The notes under the pieces are model-generated. The model did not search any database and was not told where the DNA came from. It saw only the letters and a program-made list of their open reading frames with translations. From Methylobacterium symbioticum (GTDB lineage: Bacteria; Pseudomonadota; Alphaproteobacteria; Rhizobiales; Beijerinckiaceae), in the NCBI RefSeq assembly GCF_902141845.1, contig NZ_CABFPH010000001.1:114527-178526 (forward strand): 64,000 bases of DNA, written 5' to 3'. The position numbers and the translations under genes are program-made. This document shows, piece after piece, positions 44,103-54,478 of this stretch; position 1 is the stretch's first letter, and the number at the start of each line of letters is the position of its first letter.

Positions 44103-44466
44103 AAAGCTCCGGAAGCGTCCGGCCCCTGCGGGAACAGGCTGACGGTCATCCGGGGCACGCAATCGATGATGGGGCGGAGCGGCACGAACGCGCCCGGCGG
44201 TTCCCGGCTGCCCGGGCGATACGGCAGTAAAACCTTCTTCAGCAAAAGCGATTCTCGGTGCTGCTCCGGGCTGGCGCCGAGTTTTTCAAGATAATCGGCC
44301 CGGTCCGGACCTTGCGCACCATGGCGATGATCCGCTGCCCATCGTTCGGGGCTCAATCCAGGACGGCCGCTCTTTTGCCTTCGCTCTGGCGAAGCAAAGA
44401 CTTTTGCCAATGCAGCGGCGTCAGTGCTGAACGAACAATCGTCGAATTCCGCTTCCTTCCTGACCG
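44103..44466. other. Intergenic region between convergent operons
   Basis: No gene is supported. The middle part (about 44225-44420) is less GC-rich than its surroundings and contains short A/T runs. It separates the TctE-like gene from the end of the twelve-gene cluster, so terminators are expected, but I see no strong hairpin. Confidence 0.35.
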
Positions 44467-45396
44467 TCAAGCCGTCGGCAGGAGGGCTGATGCCGCAATC
44501 CGCCCGCGGGCCGGCGCGTAGCGGCGCACCATTGCAGCGCAGAATTCCGCAAATTCCTCGCGCACCAGCGGCGGGCTGGTGTGATGGGGGCTGATCCCCC
44601 GGTGCTCGGGCGTGAAGCAGAACGTCACGGTCACCGCGAAATCCTGGAGTGCCGCCATCTGGCGGTCGAACCAGCCGAGGGCGTCCGGCCGGAAGCTGTC
44701 GGCCCAGGACAGCCCGGTGCGCAGATGGGTGACGTGGAGGCGCTTCAGCCAGGCCACGGCGTCGTCGAGCCGGTGATCGTCGTAGTGAAACCACTGGCAG
44801 ATGCCGAGATCGGGGGTATGCCGGGCAAACGTCTCCAGAGCCAGCTTCGGTGTGCCGTCCTGACGAAGAAGCCCCATGTGGAAATGCCGGTAGTAGGAGG
44901 AGCCCTCCGCCTCCTTGTGCCGGGTGGTCGCCTCCCATTCCCGCGGCAAGTCGTAGAGGCTGTACCAGTGGATGCGCGGCGCCTCGCCCTTCAGGAGCTC
45001 CGCCGTGCGGGCGCAGCCCCAGGCCTGCACCTCCTCGGCGCCGAAGCTCGACACCCCGACCTCCGAGACCCAGACCGGCAGGTGGGTCAGCGCCCGAATC
45101 TCGGCGACCTTGCTCGGCCAGTCGTGGATCTGCCAGAGGTTCCAGTCGAGGGGAAAGCCGTGCACCGCGACCGCGTCGAGGCCATCCAGCACGCCCTGTC
45201 CGATCATCGTGCGCATGAAGTGCGGGTCGATCGGCGAGATGCCGCCCAGCACCTGGGGCAGGTCCGGGTTCTCGGTGCGGATTGCGCGGCTCGCCCCCTT
45301 CACCATCTCGGCAAACAGGAACCAGTCGGGGTCGAGGGCGAGATCCCAGTGCGACTTGTTGTTGGGCTCGTTCCAGAGCATCACGGCTTCGATCAT
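44467..45396 (-). CDS. Glycoside-hydrolase-like (clan GH-A) protein with permuted barrel order
   Basis: A 309-residue protein often labelled beta-xylosidase. It opens directly with the strand carrying a clan GH-A acid/base (Glu10 in WNEPNN), continues through LGGISPIDP, AVAVHGFPLDW and the nucleophile strand (Glu112 in VWVSEVGVSS) to IHWYSLYDLP, and only then shows what looks like the first three strands of a barrel: ICQWFHYDDHRLDDAVAWLKRL, VTHLRTGLSWAD and VTVTFCFTPEH. In ordinary GH-A enzymes those come first. GGGGAGG 4 nt before ATG 45396 supports this start. Last gene of the twelve-gene cluster; no signal peptide, so cytoplasmic. Confidence 0.78.
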   Translation of the reverse strand: MIEAVMLWNEPNNKSHWDLALDPDWFLFAEMVKGASRAIRTENPDLPQVLGGISPIDPHFMRTMIGQGVLDGLDAVAVHGFPLDWNLWQIHDWPSKVAEIRALTHLPVWVSEVGVSSFGAEEVQAWGCARTAELLKGEAPRIHWYSLYDLPREWEATTRHKEAEGSSYYRHFHMGLLRQDGTPKLALETFARHTPDLGICQWFHYDDHRLDDAVAWLKRLHVTHLRTGLSWADSFRPDALGWFDRQMAALQDFAVTVTFCFTPEHRGISPHHTSPPLVREEFAEFCAAMVRRYAPARGRIAASALLPTA

Positions 45397-45441
45397 CGGC
45401 CCTCCCCTCGGCCCGGCCACTCGAATCAATCGCGCCCGGCC

Positions 45442-45789
45442 TCAGAGAGGCGGCGCGCGGCGGCAGAGATAGACCTCCACGTCAGGCCGGCTCTCGATCG
45501 CGAAGGCGCTGGCGCGCGGCATCGCCTCGATCGCGGCGCGGTTGGGGATCCACCAGTTGGCCCAGCCATGCGCGGATGCGCGCCCGACGACGTGCAGGCG
45601 CAGAGATCCGCGCCGCTCGAACCGATCCCTGTCCCGGCAGTCGGACACCTCCGCCACCGGCTCGACCGCGGTCGAGCCGCGCGGCATCGACTGGAACACG
45701 GGGAGGTCGCGCGCGGCCAGCTCGCGGATCAGGTCGAGGGCCGGCAGCGGGTGGCGCAGCTCATCCGCGCTGATGGCGTCTGAATTCAT
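45442..45789 (-). CDS. Unknown 115-residue protein of the twelve-gene cluster
   Basis: I do not recognise this protein. It has no signal peptide or membrane helix. The start overlaps the phosphatase stop (ATGA), which strongly supports that it is real. It contains PALDLIRELAARDLPVFQSMPRGSTAVEP and GRASAHGWANWWIPNRAAIEAMPRASAFAIESRPDVEVYLCR; the last part resembles the end of small methyltransferase-like or sugar-related domains only vaguely. Confidence 0.75.
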   Translation of the reverse strand: MNSDAISADELRHPLPALDLIRELAARDLPVFQSMPRGSTAVEPVAEVSDCRDRDRFERRGSLRLHVVGRASAHGWANWWIPNRAAIEAMPRASAFAIESRPDVEVYLCRRAPPL

Positions 45790-46391
45790 GGGGCGGCCCG
45801 CTCGTTCAGGGAGACGACGCGCCCGCCGCCCGGCCAGAGGTCCAGCTCGCTCCACGAGGCGGGGCCGACCACGATGCGGTCGTAGGCGTCGAGGGGAAGG
45901 CCGAGCAGGTGGAGGATTGCGCCGCGGATCACGTCGCCGTGGCTGACGAGGATCGCGGGCGGAGCCTCCTCGCGGGCCAGCCGGTCGAGGCGGGCTCCGA
46001 TGCGAGCCTGGACCTCGCCCATGCTCTCGCCGCCGGGGGGCCGGCTCGACCCGCGCCGCGCGTTCCAGGCATCCCAGCCGTCGTCCCCGGCGAGGTCGGC
46101 GAGCCGCCGCCCGGTCCAGGCGCCGAAATCGATCTCGTCGATGGCTGCATCGGTCCCGACCGCGAGGCCGAGCACATCGGCGATCGCAGCGGCCGTCTCC
46201 TGCGTGCGCTCGCGAGGGCTTGCCACCAGCACGACGCCCTCCCCGGAGCCGAGGCGGCGGCCCAGAGCCGCGGCCGTCGCCCGCGCCTCGGCCCGACCCG
46301 CCTCGCTCAAGGACACGCCGGGCATGCGCCCGCACAAGATGCGCCCGAGCCGGTCGTGGCTGCCGTGGCGGACGAGGACAACGCGCCTCAT
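45786..46391 (-). CDS. Histidine phosphatase (phosphoglycerate-mutase-like)
   Basis: A 201-residue branch-1 histidine phosphatase: catalytic VLVRHGSHD with the phospho-accepting His, [21 protein letters not shown], acidic Glu in [10 protein letters not shown], and the second His in [20 protein letters not shown]. It removes phosphate from a small molecule; inositol phosphate made by the upstream-neighbour gene is a reasonable candidate substrate by context only. ATG 46391 overlaps the stop of the inositol-phosphate synthase gene. Confidence 0.88.
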   Translation of the reverse strand: MRRVVLVRHGSHDRLGRILCGRMPGVSLSEAGRAEARATAAALGRRLGSGEGVVLVASPRERTQETAAAIADVLGLAVGTDAAIDEIDFGAWTGRRLADLAGDDGWDAWNARRGSSRPPGGESMGEVQARIGARLDRLAREEAPPAILVSHGDVIRGAILHLLGLPLDAYDRIVVGPASWSELDLWPGGGRVVSLNERAAP

Positions 46392-47487
46392 TCGGCACAT
46401 CCGGCAAACGTCGCATCGGTCTCGCCCGCGATGAAACGCAGGGTGCTGGCATGGGCCTCGGCGTCGGTGCGCTGGGTCGGCGGCGACTTCATGTACCAGC
46501 TCGACGGCCCAAGGAGCGCGCCGCCCACGCCCCGGTCGAGGGCGAGCCGTGCGCAGCGCACGGCATCGATCACGATGCCGGCGGAGTTGGGCGAGTCCCA
46601 GACCTCAAGCTTCAGCTCGATGTTGAGCGGCACGCCCCCAAAGGCGGTGCCCTCCAGGCGGATATGCGCCCATTTGCGGTCGGTGAGCCAGGGCACGTGG
46701 TCGCTCGGGCCGACATGGATGTTCCCGGCCTCCAGCGGCACGTCGAGCTGGCTCGTCACGGCGCGGGTCTTCGAGAGCTTCTTCGATTCGAGCCTCTCGC
46801 GCTCCAGCATGTTCAGGAAGTCGGCGTTGCCGCCGAAGTTGAGCTGGTAGGTCCGCTCCAGCCTGATCCCGCGCTCGCGCAGGAGGTTGGTCAGCACACG
46901 GTGCACGATGGTGGCGCCGACCTGGCTCTTGATGTCGTCGCCGATAACCGGCAGCCGCGCGGCCGCGAAGCGCGCGCGCCAGTCGGCGTTCGAGGCGATG
47001 AAGACGGGGATGCAGTTCACGAAGGCGCAGCCCGCCTCCAGCGCGCAGGTGGCGTAGAAGGCGCTGGCCTGCTCCGAGCCGACCGGGAGGTAGGAGACGA
47101 GGACCTGCGTGCCGGTGCGTCGGAGTTCCGTCACCACGTCTGCGGCGGGCTCGGGCGCTTCGGGGATCGCCTCGCGCAGGAAGCGGCCGATCCCGTCGAG
47201 GGTCGGTCCGCGGGCCACGACGACGCCGCTCTCCGGCACGACGGCGAAGACCTCGGTGTTGTTGGGCGCGGCCAGGATCGCCTCGGCGAGGTCCCGGCCG
47301 ACCTTGGCGGCCGAGACGTCGAAGGCCGAGACGACCACGACGTCGCGCACCCGGTAGCCGCCGAGGTCGGGCGTCATCAGGCCGGGCGCGGCGCCGTCCG
47401 CGTCCCGGTAGTGGTGGAGGCCCTGCACGAAGGATGAGGCGCAGTTGCCCACCCCCACCAGCCCGACCCGGATCGGCGGCGCGCCCA

Positions 47488-47488
<1 letters not shown>
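46388..47488 (-). CDS. ino1: myo-inositol-3-phosphate synthase, mycobacterial/archaeal type
   Basis: A 366-residue NAD-dependent enzyme converting glucose 6-phosphate to 1D-myo-inositol 3-phosphate. The NAD site [20 protein letters not shown] and the core [31 protein letters not shown] are nearly those of Mycobacterium Ino1. Lys residues of the active site are in [12 protein letters not shown]. Rare in alphaproteobacteria. It is coupled to the UXS-like gene (TAATG). Its position among glycosyltransferases suggests inositol is built into the product. Confidence 0.9.
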
Positions 47489-48602
<1,114 letters not shown>

Positions 48603-48606
<4 letters not shown>

Positions 48607-49811
48607 TGCTCGCTCCCACACTCGCTGACCTCCGCAAGGATCGGCCCTCCGGTGGCGAGGACGCCGACCACGTCTCCCGCCTCCGATCCGGGTCCCGGTG
48701 CGCCCCACTCCCCCGGACCGGCAACCCGGCGAGACCGCCGCCGCGTGGCGCCTTCCCGCAGACACGCCTCCAGCTCGGCGGCCCGGATCTCCGCCGCGTG
48801 GCGCGCGAGCACCGCCTGCCGCGCCGCCGCGCCGAGCCGGACACGCTCGGCCTCTGGCAGGTCGCGGAGGATCGCCAGGACCTCGTCCGAATTCGTGGGG
48901 CAGAGGATGTCGCGGCCCGGCGCCAGGATGGTGTCGAGGCCGGCCCAGGAATCGCTGATCAGCGGCGTGCCGCAGGCGCCGGCCTCGAACAGGCGCACGC
49001 TCGGGCTGAATCCCGCCGCGATCATATCGGCGCGGGTGACGTTCAGGGTGTAGCGGCTGCCCGCGAAGAAATCCGGGTGGGCCTGCGGAGGCAGGTGCTC
49101 GATGCGCGCGACGTTGCCGGGCCAGTCGATCTCCGCCGGGTACTGGGGACCGGCAACTGCGAAGTGCAGGTCGGGCGCGCGGCGCGCCGGCTCGATCAGC
49201 AGCCGCTCCAGGGTCGGCTGCCGGTCGGGGCTGTAGGTGCCGAGATAGCTGAGGTCGTACAGCACGGGCCGCGCCCGCGGCGCGTAGGCCTGCACATCGA
49301 CCGCGCAGTAGAGCGCGCGCGCGGCGGGCGCGCCGTAGCGCCGCTCGAGGCGCCGCAGGGTCGGACCGCCCGTGAAGGAGAGATAGAGGTCGTAGGCCCC
49401 GATCTGGCGCGGCGCGAGATAGGCGCAGTCGCCCGCATCCAGCGCGCCGAGCGTCACGGGTGTGTCGATGTCGTAGAAGGCCCGCGTGCCGCGCGCCCAG
49501 GCGAGCACCCGGTCGCCGACCGCGACGCCCTCCGGCACGTAGGAGCCGACGATCACGGCGTCCGCCTCCGCGATCGCGGCGTGGTGGGCCTCAAGGCCGG
49601 CTAGGTCGGCGTAAAGGGCGAAGCGGCAGAAGTCCGGATTGGGCAGGTCGCGGTGGTCGGCGTACCAGGGCACGTCGCGCTCCAGGAACAGCACGTCGTG
49701 GCCGCGGCCCGCGAACGCCTTCAGGAGGGCGCGGTAGGTGGTGGCGTGGCCGTTGCCCCAGGACGAGGACAGGGAGAGGCCGAGCACCACGAGGCGAAGC
49801 GGCGCGCTCAT
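48603..49811 (-). CDS. Glycosyltransferase, CgeB-like (first of three paralogues)
   Basis: A 402-residue GT-B-type transferase. Opening LRLVVLGLSLSSSWGNGHATTYRALLKAFAGRGHDVLFLERD, central YDLSYLGTYSPDRQPTLERLLIEPARR, and the sugar-nucleotide part with FSPSVRLFEAGACGTPLISDSWAGLDTIL. This is the CgeB / glycosyltransferase-1-like group. The final 45 residues are Arg/Gly-rich and probably disordered. Donor and acceptor unknown. It resembles the next two genes, implying duplication. Confidence 0.85.
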
Positions 49812-50938
49812 ACGACGCTCCGGGTGAGGACGGGCCCGACCGTCTCGGCGATCTTCTCGGCAGCGGCGCGTGCGAGGATCGCGTCCACCTCCGCGCCGCG
49901 GCGGGCATAGGTGTGCTCGGCCGCGATCCGCGCGCGCGCGGCGGCCCCGATGGCGCGGGCGCGCTCCGGCGTCAGGGCTGCCACGTGCTCGGCCACGTCC
50001 CGCCCGTCGCGGGCGACGAGCACCTCCTCGCCCTCCTTCAGGAAGAACTCGAGCCCCTCCCAGGCATCGGTGATCAGGCAGGCCCCCGCGCCCGCCGCCT
50101 CGAAGACCCGGGTGGCCGGGGAGAAGCCCACCGTCGCCATGCTGTCGCGGGCGATGTTGAGCACGGCGCGCGGGCTCGCGTTGAAGGCGTTGTGGTCGCG
50201 CGTGTAGACGTGGCCGACATGGGTCACGTTGGCGGGCAGGCCGCGGCCCTCCCAGCCGCTGCCGCCGATGAGGAAGCGGCGCTCGGGCAGTCGCGCGGCG
50301 GCGACCAGGAAGAACTGCTCGACGCGGGCCTCGCGGTCGGGCAGCCGGTTGCCCAGGAAGGCGAGGTCGGCCGAGAAGCGCGGATCCGGCGGCACGGGAT
50401 GGTGCGTCTGCGGATCGAGGGCGTTGTAGACCGGGATGCAGGCGCGCGCGCCGAAGCCCTCGTAGGCCGCGACCACCGGCGGGCCGCCGCCATAGGTGAG
50501 GACGAGGTCGAGGGCCGGCATGGCCCGGTGCAGGGCGTGGCCCGCATCGGCCCGCATCTCGGCAAGCGTGGCCGGCGCGTCCACGTCCCAGAAGATGCGG
50601 ATCGCTTCCGGCCGCGAGGCGGCGATCACACCCGCCAGAAGGTCGTCGTCGAACACGCCGACGCCGCTCGCCTTGACCACCACGTCGGCGGCCGCCGCCT
50701 CGGCCACGACGGCGCGCATCGCGTCCTCGGTCGCGGGGTAGACGCGAACCTCGGCGTAGGGCGGAGTTTCGATGTCGCGGTGCTGCTGCCGGTCGAAGGC
50801 ATCGGGCTCGTAGAAGGTGATGCGGTGGCCGCGCCGCGCGAGATCGGCGAGGAGGCCCCGATAGTAGGTCGCCGCCCCGTTCCAGTAGGAGGAGAGCAGG
50901 GAGGAGCCGTAGAAGGCGATTCGCAACGGGCGCGTCAC
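49808..50938 (-). CDS. Glycosyltransferase, CgeB-like (second of three paralogues)
   Basis: A 376-residue GT-B protein: LRIAFYGSSLLSSYWNGAATYYRGLLADLARRGHRITFYEPD, ADLAFLGNRLPDREARVEQFF and FSPATRVFEAAGAGACLITDAWEGLEFFL with the conserved Glu. Start is GTG 50938 overlapping the upstream stop (GTGA). It shares length, opening and motif order with the genes at 48603 and 50935. Confidence 0.85.
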   Translation of the reverse strand: MTRPLRIAFYGSSLLSSYWNGAATYYRGLLADLARRGHRITFYEPDAFDRQQHRDIETPPYAEVRVYPATEDAMRAVVAEAAAADVVVKASGVGVFDDDLLAGVIAASRPEAIRIFWDVDAPATLAEMRADAGHALHRAMPALDLVLTYGGGPPVVAAYEGFGARACIPVYNALDPQTHHPVPPDPRFSADLAFLGNRLPDREARVEQFFLVAAARLPERRFLIGGSGWEGRGLPANVTHVGHVYTRDHNAFNASPRAVLNIARDSMATVGFSPATRVFEAAGAGACLITDAWEGLEFFLKEGEEVLVARDGRDVAEHVAALTPERARAIGAAARARIAAEHTYARRGAEVDAILARAAAEKIAETVGPVLTRSVV

Positions 50939-52071
50939 GGGGAGGCCTCCACAGGCTCGGGCGCGCGCAGCCTCTGGGCGATGGCGAGAAGCTCCTCGGC
51001 CCGGTGGCGGCAGGTGTGGCGGGCGCGGATCGTGGCGAGGCCCTGGCGGCCGAGCGCCGCGCGCAGGTCCGGATCCTCCCTGAGCGCCCGCATGTGGCGC
51101 TCCATGGCGGCGCCGGTGGCCGCGACGAGGTAGTCGCTCCCTGGGGTGAACAGCCCCTCCGCATCCTCCCACGGCGCGCAGATCAGCGGGATGCCGCAGG
51201 CGAGCGCCTCGAAGACGCGGATGGTCGGGATGCCGGGCAGCTGTCCTGCATAGAAGCGGCGCGGCACATGCACGGTGGCGAGCGCCCGGGCGAACAGGGC
51301 CGGTGCGGCGCCGTTCGCGACCCAGCCGTGGTAGCGCGCACCGTAGCGGGCGAGCGTCGCCAGCGCGTCGTCGGGGTAGCGCACGCCGTAGACGTCGAGA
51401 GGCAGCCCGGCCGCGCGGGCCGGGCGGAACAGGAAGGTCTCCAATTCCTGCGTGCGCTCGCCGTCGCCCCAGTTGCCGATCCAGACGAGGCCGGAGCGCG
51501 CGACGGGCTCAGCGGGCGGGCGGAACAGGACGGTGTCGGCCGCCTCGTGCCAGACGAAGGCGCGCGCGCCCCAGCCCAGACGGCAGTAGACCTGGGCGAG
51601 CGCCTCCCCGAAGGCGAGGACGCCGTCATAGGCCGAGAGGTCGAAGGCCGCCATCTCGTGGGCTGCGCTCACCGCGCGATGGTGGGTGTCGTGGAACAGC
51701 AGGAGCCGGCTCTCGCCCCGGGCCCGGGCGCGGCCGAGGGCGGCGATCAGCGCCGGCTCGTTCCACTCGTGGACGAGGACGAGGTCGGCGCCGGCGGCCC
51801 GCTCCACCGCCTCGGCGGGGGAGGCGAATGTCTGCGACGACAGTTCGGGATAGGCGGCGCGGAAGGGCTCCAGCCCGGACGGCCCGTGGTCGCGCAGCAG
51901 GTTCTCCAGGCTCCAGGCGCCGGCCGGCTCGTAGACCTCGACCCGGTGGCCCGCCGCGATCAGGGATCGCAGCACGCCGCGCAGGAAATGCGCGTTGCCG
52001 TGGTTCCAGCACGAGGCCAGGGAATGCGTCAGGTAGACGATCCGCATCGGGGGCCGAGCCAGGGATCTCAT
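50935..52071 (-). CDS. Glycosyltransferase, CgeB-like (third of three paralogues)
   Basis: A 378-residue GT-B protein: MRIVYLTHSLASCWNHGNAHFLRGVLRSLIAAGHRVEVYEP, VWIGNWGDGERTQELETFLFRPARAAGLPLDVYGVRYP, and GIPTIRVFEALACGIPLICAPWEDAEGLF. ATG 52071 overlaps the stop of the preceding gene; ATG 52047 would also be possible. Cytoplasmic, probably acting in sequence with the two paralogues on one acceptor. Confidence 0.86.
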   Translation of the reverse strand: MRSLARPPMRIVYLTHSLASCWNHGNAHFLRGVLRSLIAAGHRVEVYEPAGAWSLENLLRDHGPSGLEPFRAAYPELSSQTFASPAEAVERAAGADLVLVHEWNEPALIAALGRARARGESRLLLFHDTHHRAVSAAHEMAAFDLSAYDGVLAFGEALAQVYCRLGWGARAFVWHEAADTVLFRPPAEPVARSGLVWIGNWGDGERTQELETFLFRPARAAGLPLDVYGVRYPDDALATLARYGARYHGWVANGAAPALFARALATVHVPRRFYAGQLPGIPTIRVFEALACGIPLICAPWEDAEGLFTPGSDYLVAATGAAMERHMRALREDPDLRAALGRQGLATIRARHTCRHRAEELLAIAQRLRAPEPVEASP

Positions 52072-53180
52072 GCCGCGACCTCGCGGTGCCCGGATGCGAG
52101 GAGGGCGCGGTGGACCGCGCGCACGCCCTCGACCATCGCGCCGACGCCGTAGCCTTCGGCCCGGGCCCGGGCCGCGGTGCCCAGCGCCCGGCGCCGCTCG
52201 GGGCTCAGCGCGAGGCTCTCGACGGCGCGGGCCGCGGCCGCGTCGTCCTCGGGGTCGACGAAGAGCGCGACACCCTCCCAGAGTTCCCGGAAGGTCGGGA
52301 TGTCGGAGAGGACGAGGGCGCAGGCCGCCGAGGCCGCCTCCAGGACGGCGAGGCCGAAGGGCTCGTAGAGGGCGAGTGAGACGAAGATCGGCCGGTCGGC
52401 GAGCTCGGCCGTCATGCCGGCCTCGTCGAGGCAGCCGAGAAGCCGCAGGTTCGCGGCCGCGAAGCGCGCGCCGTGGGGCCCGACCACCGGGCCCGCGGCT
52501 TGGACGGGCAGGCGGAGGCGGGCGGCCATCCGGTCGAGGGCGGCAGCGTTCTTGGCGCGATCCCAGAGCCGGCCGGCACCGAAGATGCGGGCCGCCGGCG
52601 TCCCCTCAAAGGGGGTGAGGACAGCGTCGCGGCCGTTGCGCACAACCAGGGGGGCCTCGGGCAGGCTGTAGGCCGCGCGGGTCGCCTCCGCGAAAGCGTG
52701 GGTCGGGGCGAGCAGCCGGTCGGCGGCAGCGCAGCCGCGCGCGGCGAGGTCCGACCGCCAGGCAAGATCCAGGGGCAAGGGGCCAGACTCGACCGCGGCC
52801 CACCACGTTGCCACGCAGGAGTGGCAGACCGCCACGACCGGGCCGGGGAAGCGCGCCAGCGCCAGCGCCGGGGCGTGCAGGTGGACGAGGTCGGCCCCCT
52901 CGCTGCAGGCGAGCCAGGCTAGCGCCGCGGCGGCTGCGCGCACGGCCTCCGGGGTGTCGGCCGTCCAGTCGAGGGGCAGGCCGGTCGCGAGGATGCGGGC
53001 GCCGGTCGCGGCCTCGGCGGCGGCGATCCGCTCGGGCGCGGGTGCCGGCCCCATCAGCGCGACCGTCACGGCGGCGCCCTCGCGGGTCAGCCCGGCAGCG
53101 AGGTCCAGCGTGTAGGGCCAGACGCCGCCCAGCGCGTCGGCGCTCATCAGAACGTGCGGAGGCGCGGGTCTCAGGGGCAT
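52068..53180 (-). CDS. Glycosyltransferase family 4-like
   Basis: A 370-residue GT-B transferase with the GT4 layout: acceptor half beginning SADALGGVWPYTLDLAAGL, then donor half with GAGRLWDRAKN and the signature SLALYEPFGLAVLEAASAACALVLSDIPTFRELW (E-X7-E). It differs from the three CgeB-like neighbours. Start at ATG 53180 overlaps the radical SAM gene by 10 bases. It probably transfers a hexose from a nucleotide donor to the cluster's acceptor. Confidence 0.87.
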   Translation of the reverse strand: MPLRPAPPHVLMSADALGGVWPYTLDLAAGLTREGAAVTVALMGPAPAPERIAAAEAATGARILATGLPLDWTADTPEAVRAAAAALAWLACSEGADLVHLHAPALALARFPGPVVAVCHSCVATWWAAVESGPLPLDLAWRSDLAARGCAAADRLLAPTHAFAEATRAAYSLPEAPLVVRNGRDAVLTPFEGTPAARIFGAGRLWDRAKNAAALDRMAARLRLPVQAAGPVVGPHGARFAAANLRLLGCLDEAGMTAELADRPIFVSLALYEPFGLAVLEAASAACALVLSDIPTFRELWEGVALFVDPEDDAAAARAVESLALSPERRRALGTAARARAEGYGVGAMVEGVRAVHRALLASGHREVAA

Positions 53181-54478
53181 CCGCAGGCCACCTCCAAGGT
53201 CGGGAGCGGCAGCGGGCGCTCTTCCTGAATGTCGCTGAAGCGCTCGAACTGGCCGAGATAGTGCGCGTGCGCGCGCTCCCAGGCGACGTCGTCCGGCTCG
53301 CCCCAGAGGCGCCGGTAATCCGGCGAACTCGGATAGGGGTAGAGGGGCACCGGATCGTTCGCCCAAACACCCTGGCCGCGCAAATGGTCGCGCCAAGCGG
53401 CAACGAGGGCGGGATCGTCGCCCGCCACCGCGATCAGGTTGGCCTGCACGAACGGCACCGAGCGGCGTGCGTGAATCAGGCGCTCGGCGAGATCGTCGGT
53501 GGAGGCGCGGCAGTTCTTGTCGAGCTTCGCCCGGCCGGCCTCGGTCAGGCTCTCGACACCGGCCTCGATCGAGACGCAGCCCGCACCACCCAGGAGTTCC
53601 AGCATGTCGGGCTTCCAGAGGTCGATCCGGGTCTGGATCCCGAACTGGACGCGCCGCGCCGTGAGCGCCTCCAGGAGAGGCTTCTGGGGCAGAAAGATCT
53701 CGTCGATGAAGTAGAGATAGGTCGCGCCCTGGACGATCAGGCCGTCGATCTCCTCGAGCAGGAGGCCAAGGTCGCGGCGGCGGTACTTGTCGCGGAAATC
53801 GATCTTCGCGCAGAAGCTGCAGGCGTAGGGGCAGCCGCGCGAGGCCTCGACCTCGGCGCCTGGCCCCATCGCCTCGGCGTCGAAGCGGTGGTGGTGGTGC
53901 CGGCAACGGGCGATCCAGGCCTCGGGCCAGCGCAGGGCCGGCAGGTCGGTGAAGCGCCCTGCATGGGGCGGGCCCGTGACCACGACATCGACGCCGTCGC
54001 GGAAGGCGATAGCCGGCACCTGCGCGAGGGGCGCCCCGGTGAGGTCCCCCGCCTCGGCGAGCCGGGCGACGATCTCCTCGCACTCGCCGCGCACCGCGAT
54101 GTCGCAGCCGAGCTTCGTCAGCGTCGGGCGCGGCGTCGCCGAGCCGTGCGGCCCGACCGCCACCGTGCGCCCGCCGCGCCCGCCCAAGGCGTCCAAGAAG
54201 GCGCGCGGCACGCGCAGTTCCGGCGGGGCGCAGCGCCAAAACAGGTAGGTCGGAGCGGTGGCGATCACCGTCATAGCCGGCGCGAAGGCGGCGACGCGAT
54301 CCGCCGCGGCCGCGGCGCTCAGGCCCTCGAGATGCGCGTCGACGATCAGCGGCCGGTGCCCGGCCCGGGTCAGGAGCGCGGCGGCATAGGCGAGCTCGAG
54401 CGGCAGGTGCGGCGCCCGGCAGCCGAAATAGATGCTGTTGCGATAGTCCCAGGGCGGGTTGACGAGGGCGACGCGCAT
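53171..54478 (-). CDS. B12-binding-domain radical SAM protein
   Basis: A 435-residue protein. An N-terminal B12-binding-like domain (about 1-140: VALVNPPWDYRNSIYFGCRAPHLPLELAYAAALL) is followed by a radical SAM domain with the [4Fe-4S] motif in ASRGCPYACSFCAKIDFRD (C-X3-C-X2-C), then GFIDEIF-like IYFIDEIFLP, CVSIEAGVESLTEAGR. Class B members use methylcobalamin to methylate unactivated carbons; others do ring rearrangements. I recall a TIGRFAM model for such a protein named after a 'rhizo-twelve system', which fits the twelve genes here. ATG 54478 is coupled as TGATG to the epimerase upstream. Substrate unknown, presumably a sugar or cyclitol intermediate. Confidence 0.88.
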   Translation of the reverse strand: MRVALVNPPWDYRNSIYFGCRAPHLPLELAYAAALLTRAGHRPLIVDAHLEGLSAAAAADRVAAFAPAMTVIATAPTYLFWRCAPPELRVPRAFLDALGGRGGRTVAVGPHGSATPRPTLTKLGCDIAVRGECEEIVARLAEAGDLTGAPLAQVPAIAFRDGVDVVVTGPPHAGRFTDLPALRWPEAWIARCRHHHHRFDAEAMGPGAEVEASRGCPYACSFCAKIDFRDKYRRRDLGLLLEEIDGLIVQGATYLYFIDEIFLPQKPLLEALTARRVQFGIQTRIDLWKPDMLELLGGAGCVSIEAGVESLTEAGRAKLDKNCRASTDDLAERLIHARRSVPFVQANLIAVAGDDPALVAAWRDHLRGQGVWANDPVPLYPYPSSPDYRRLWGEPDDVAWERAHAHYLGQFERFSDIQEERPLPLPTLEVACGCP

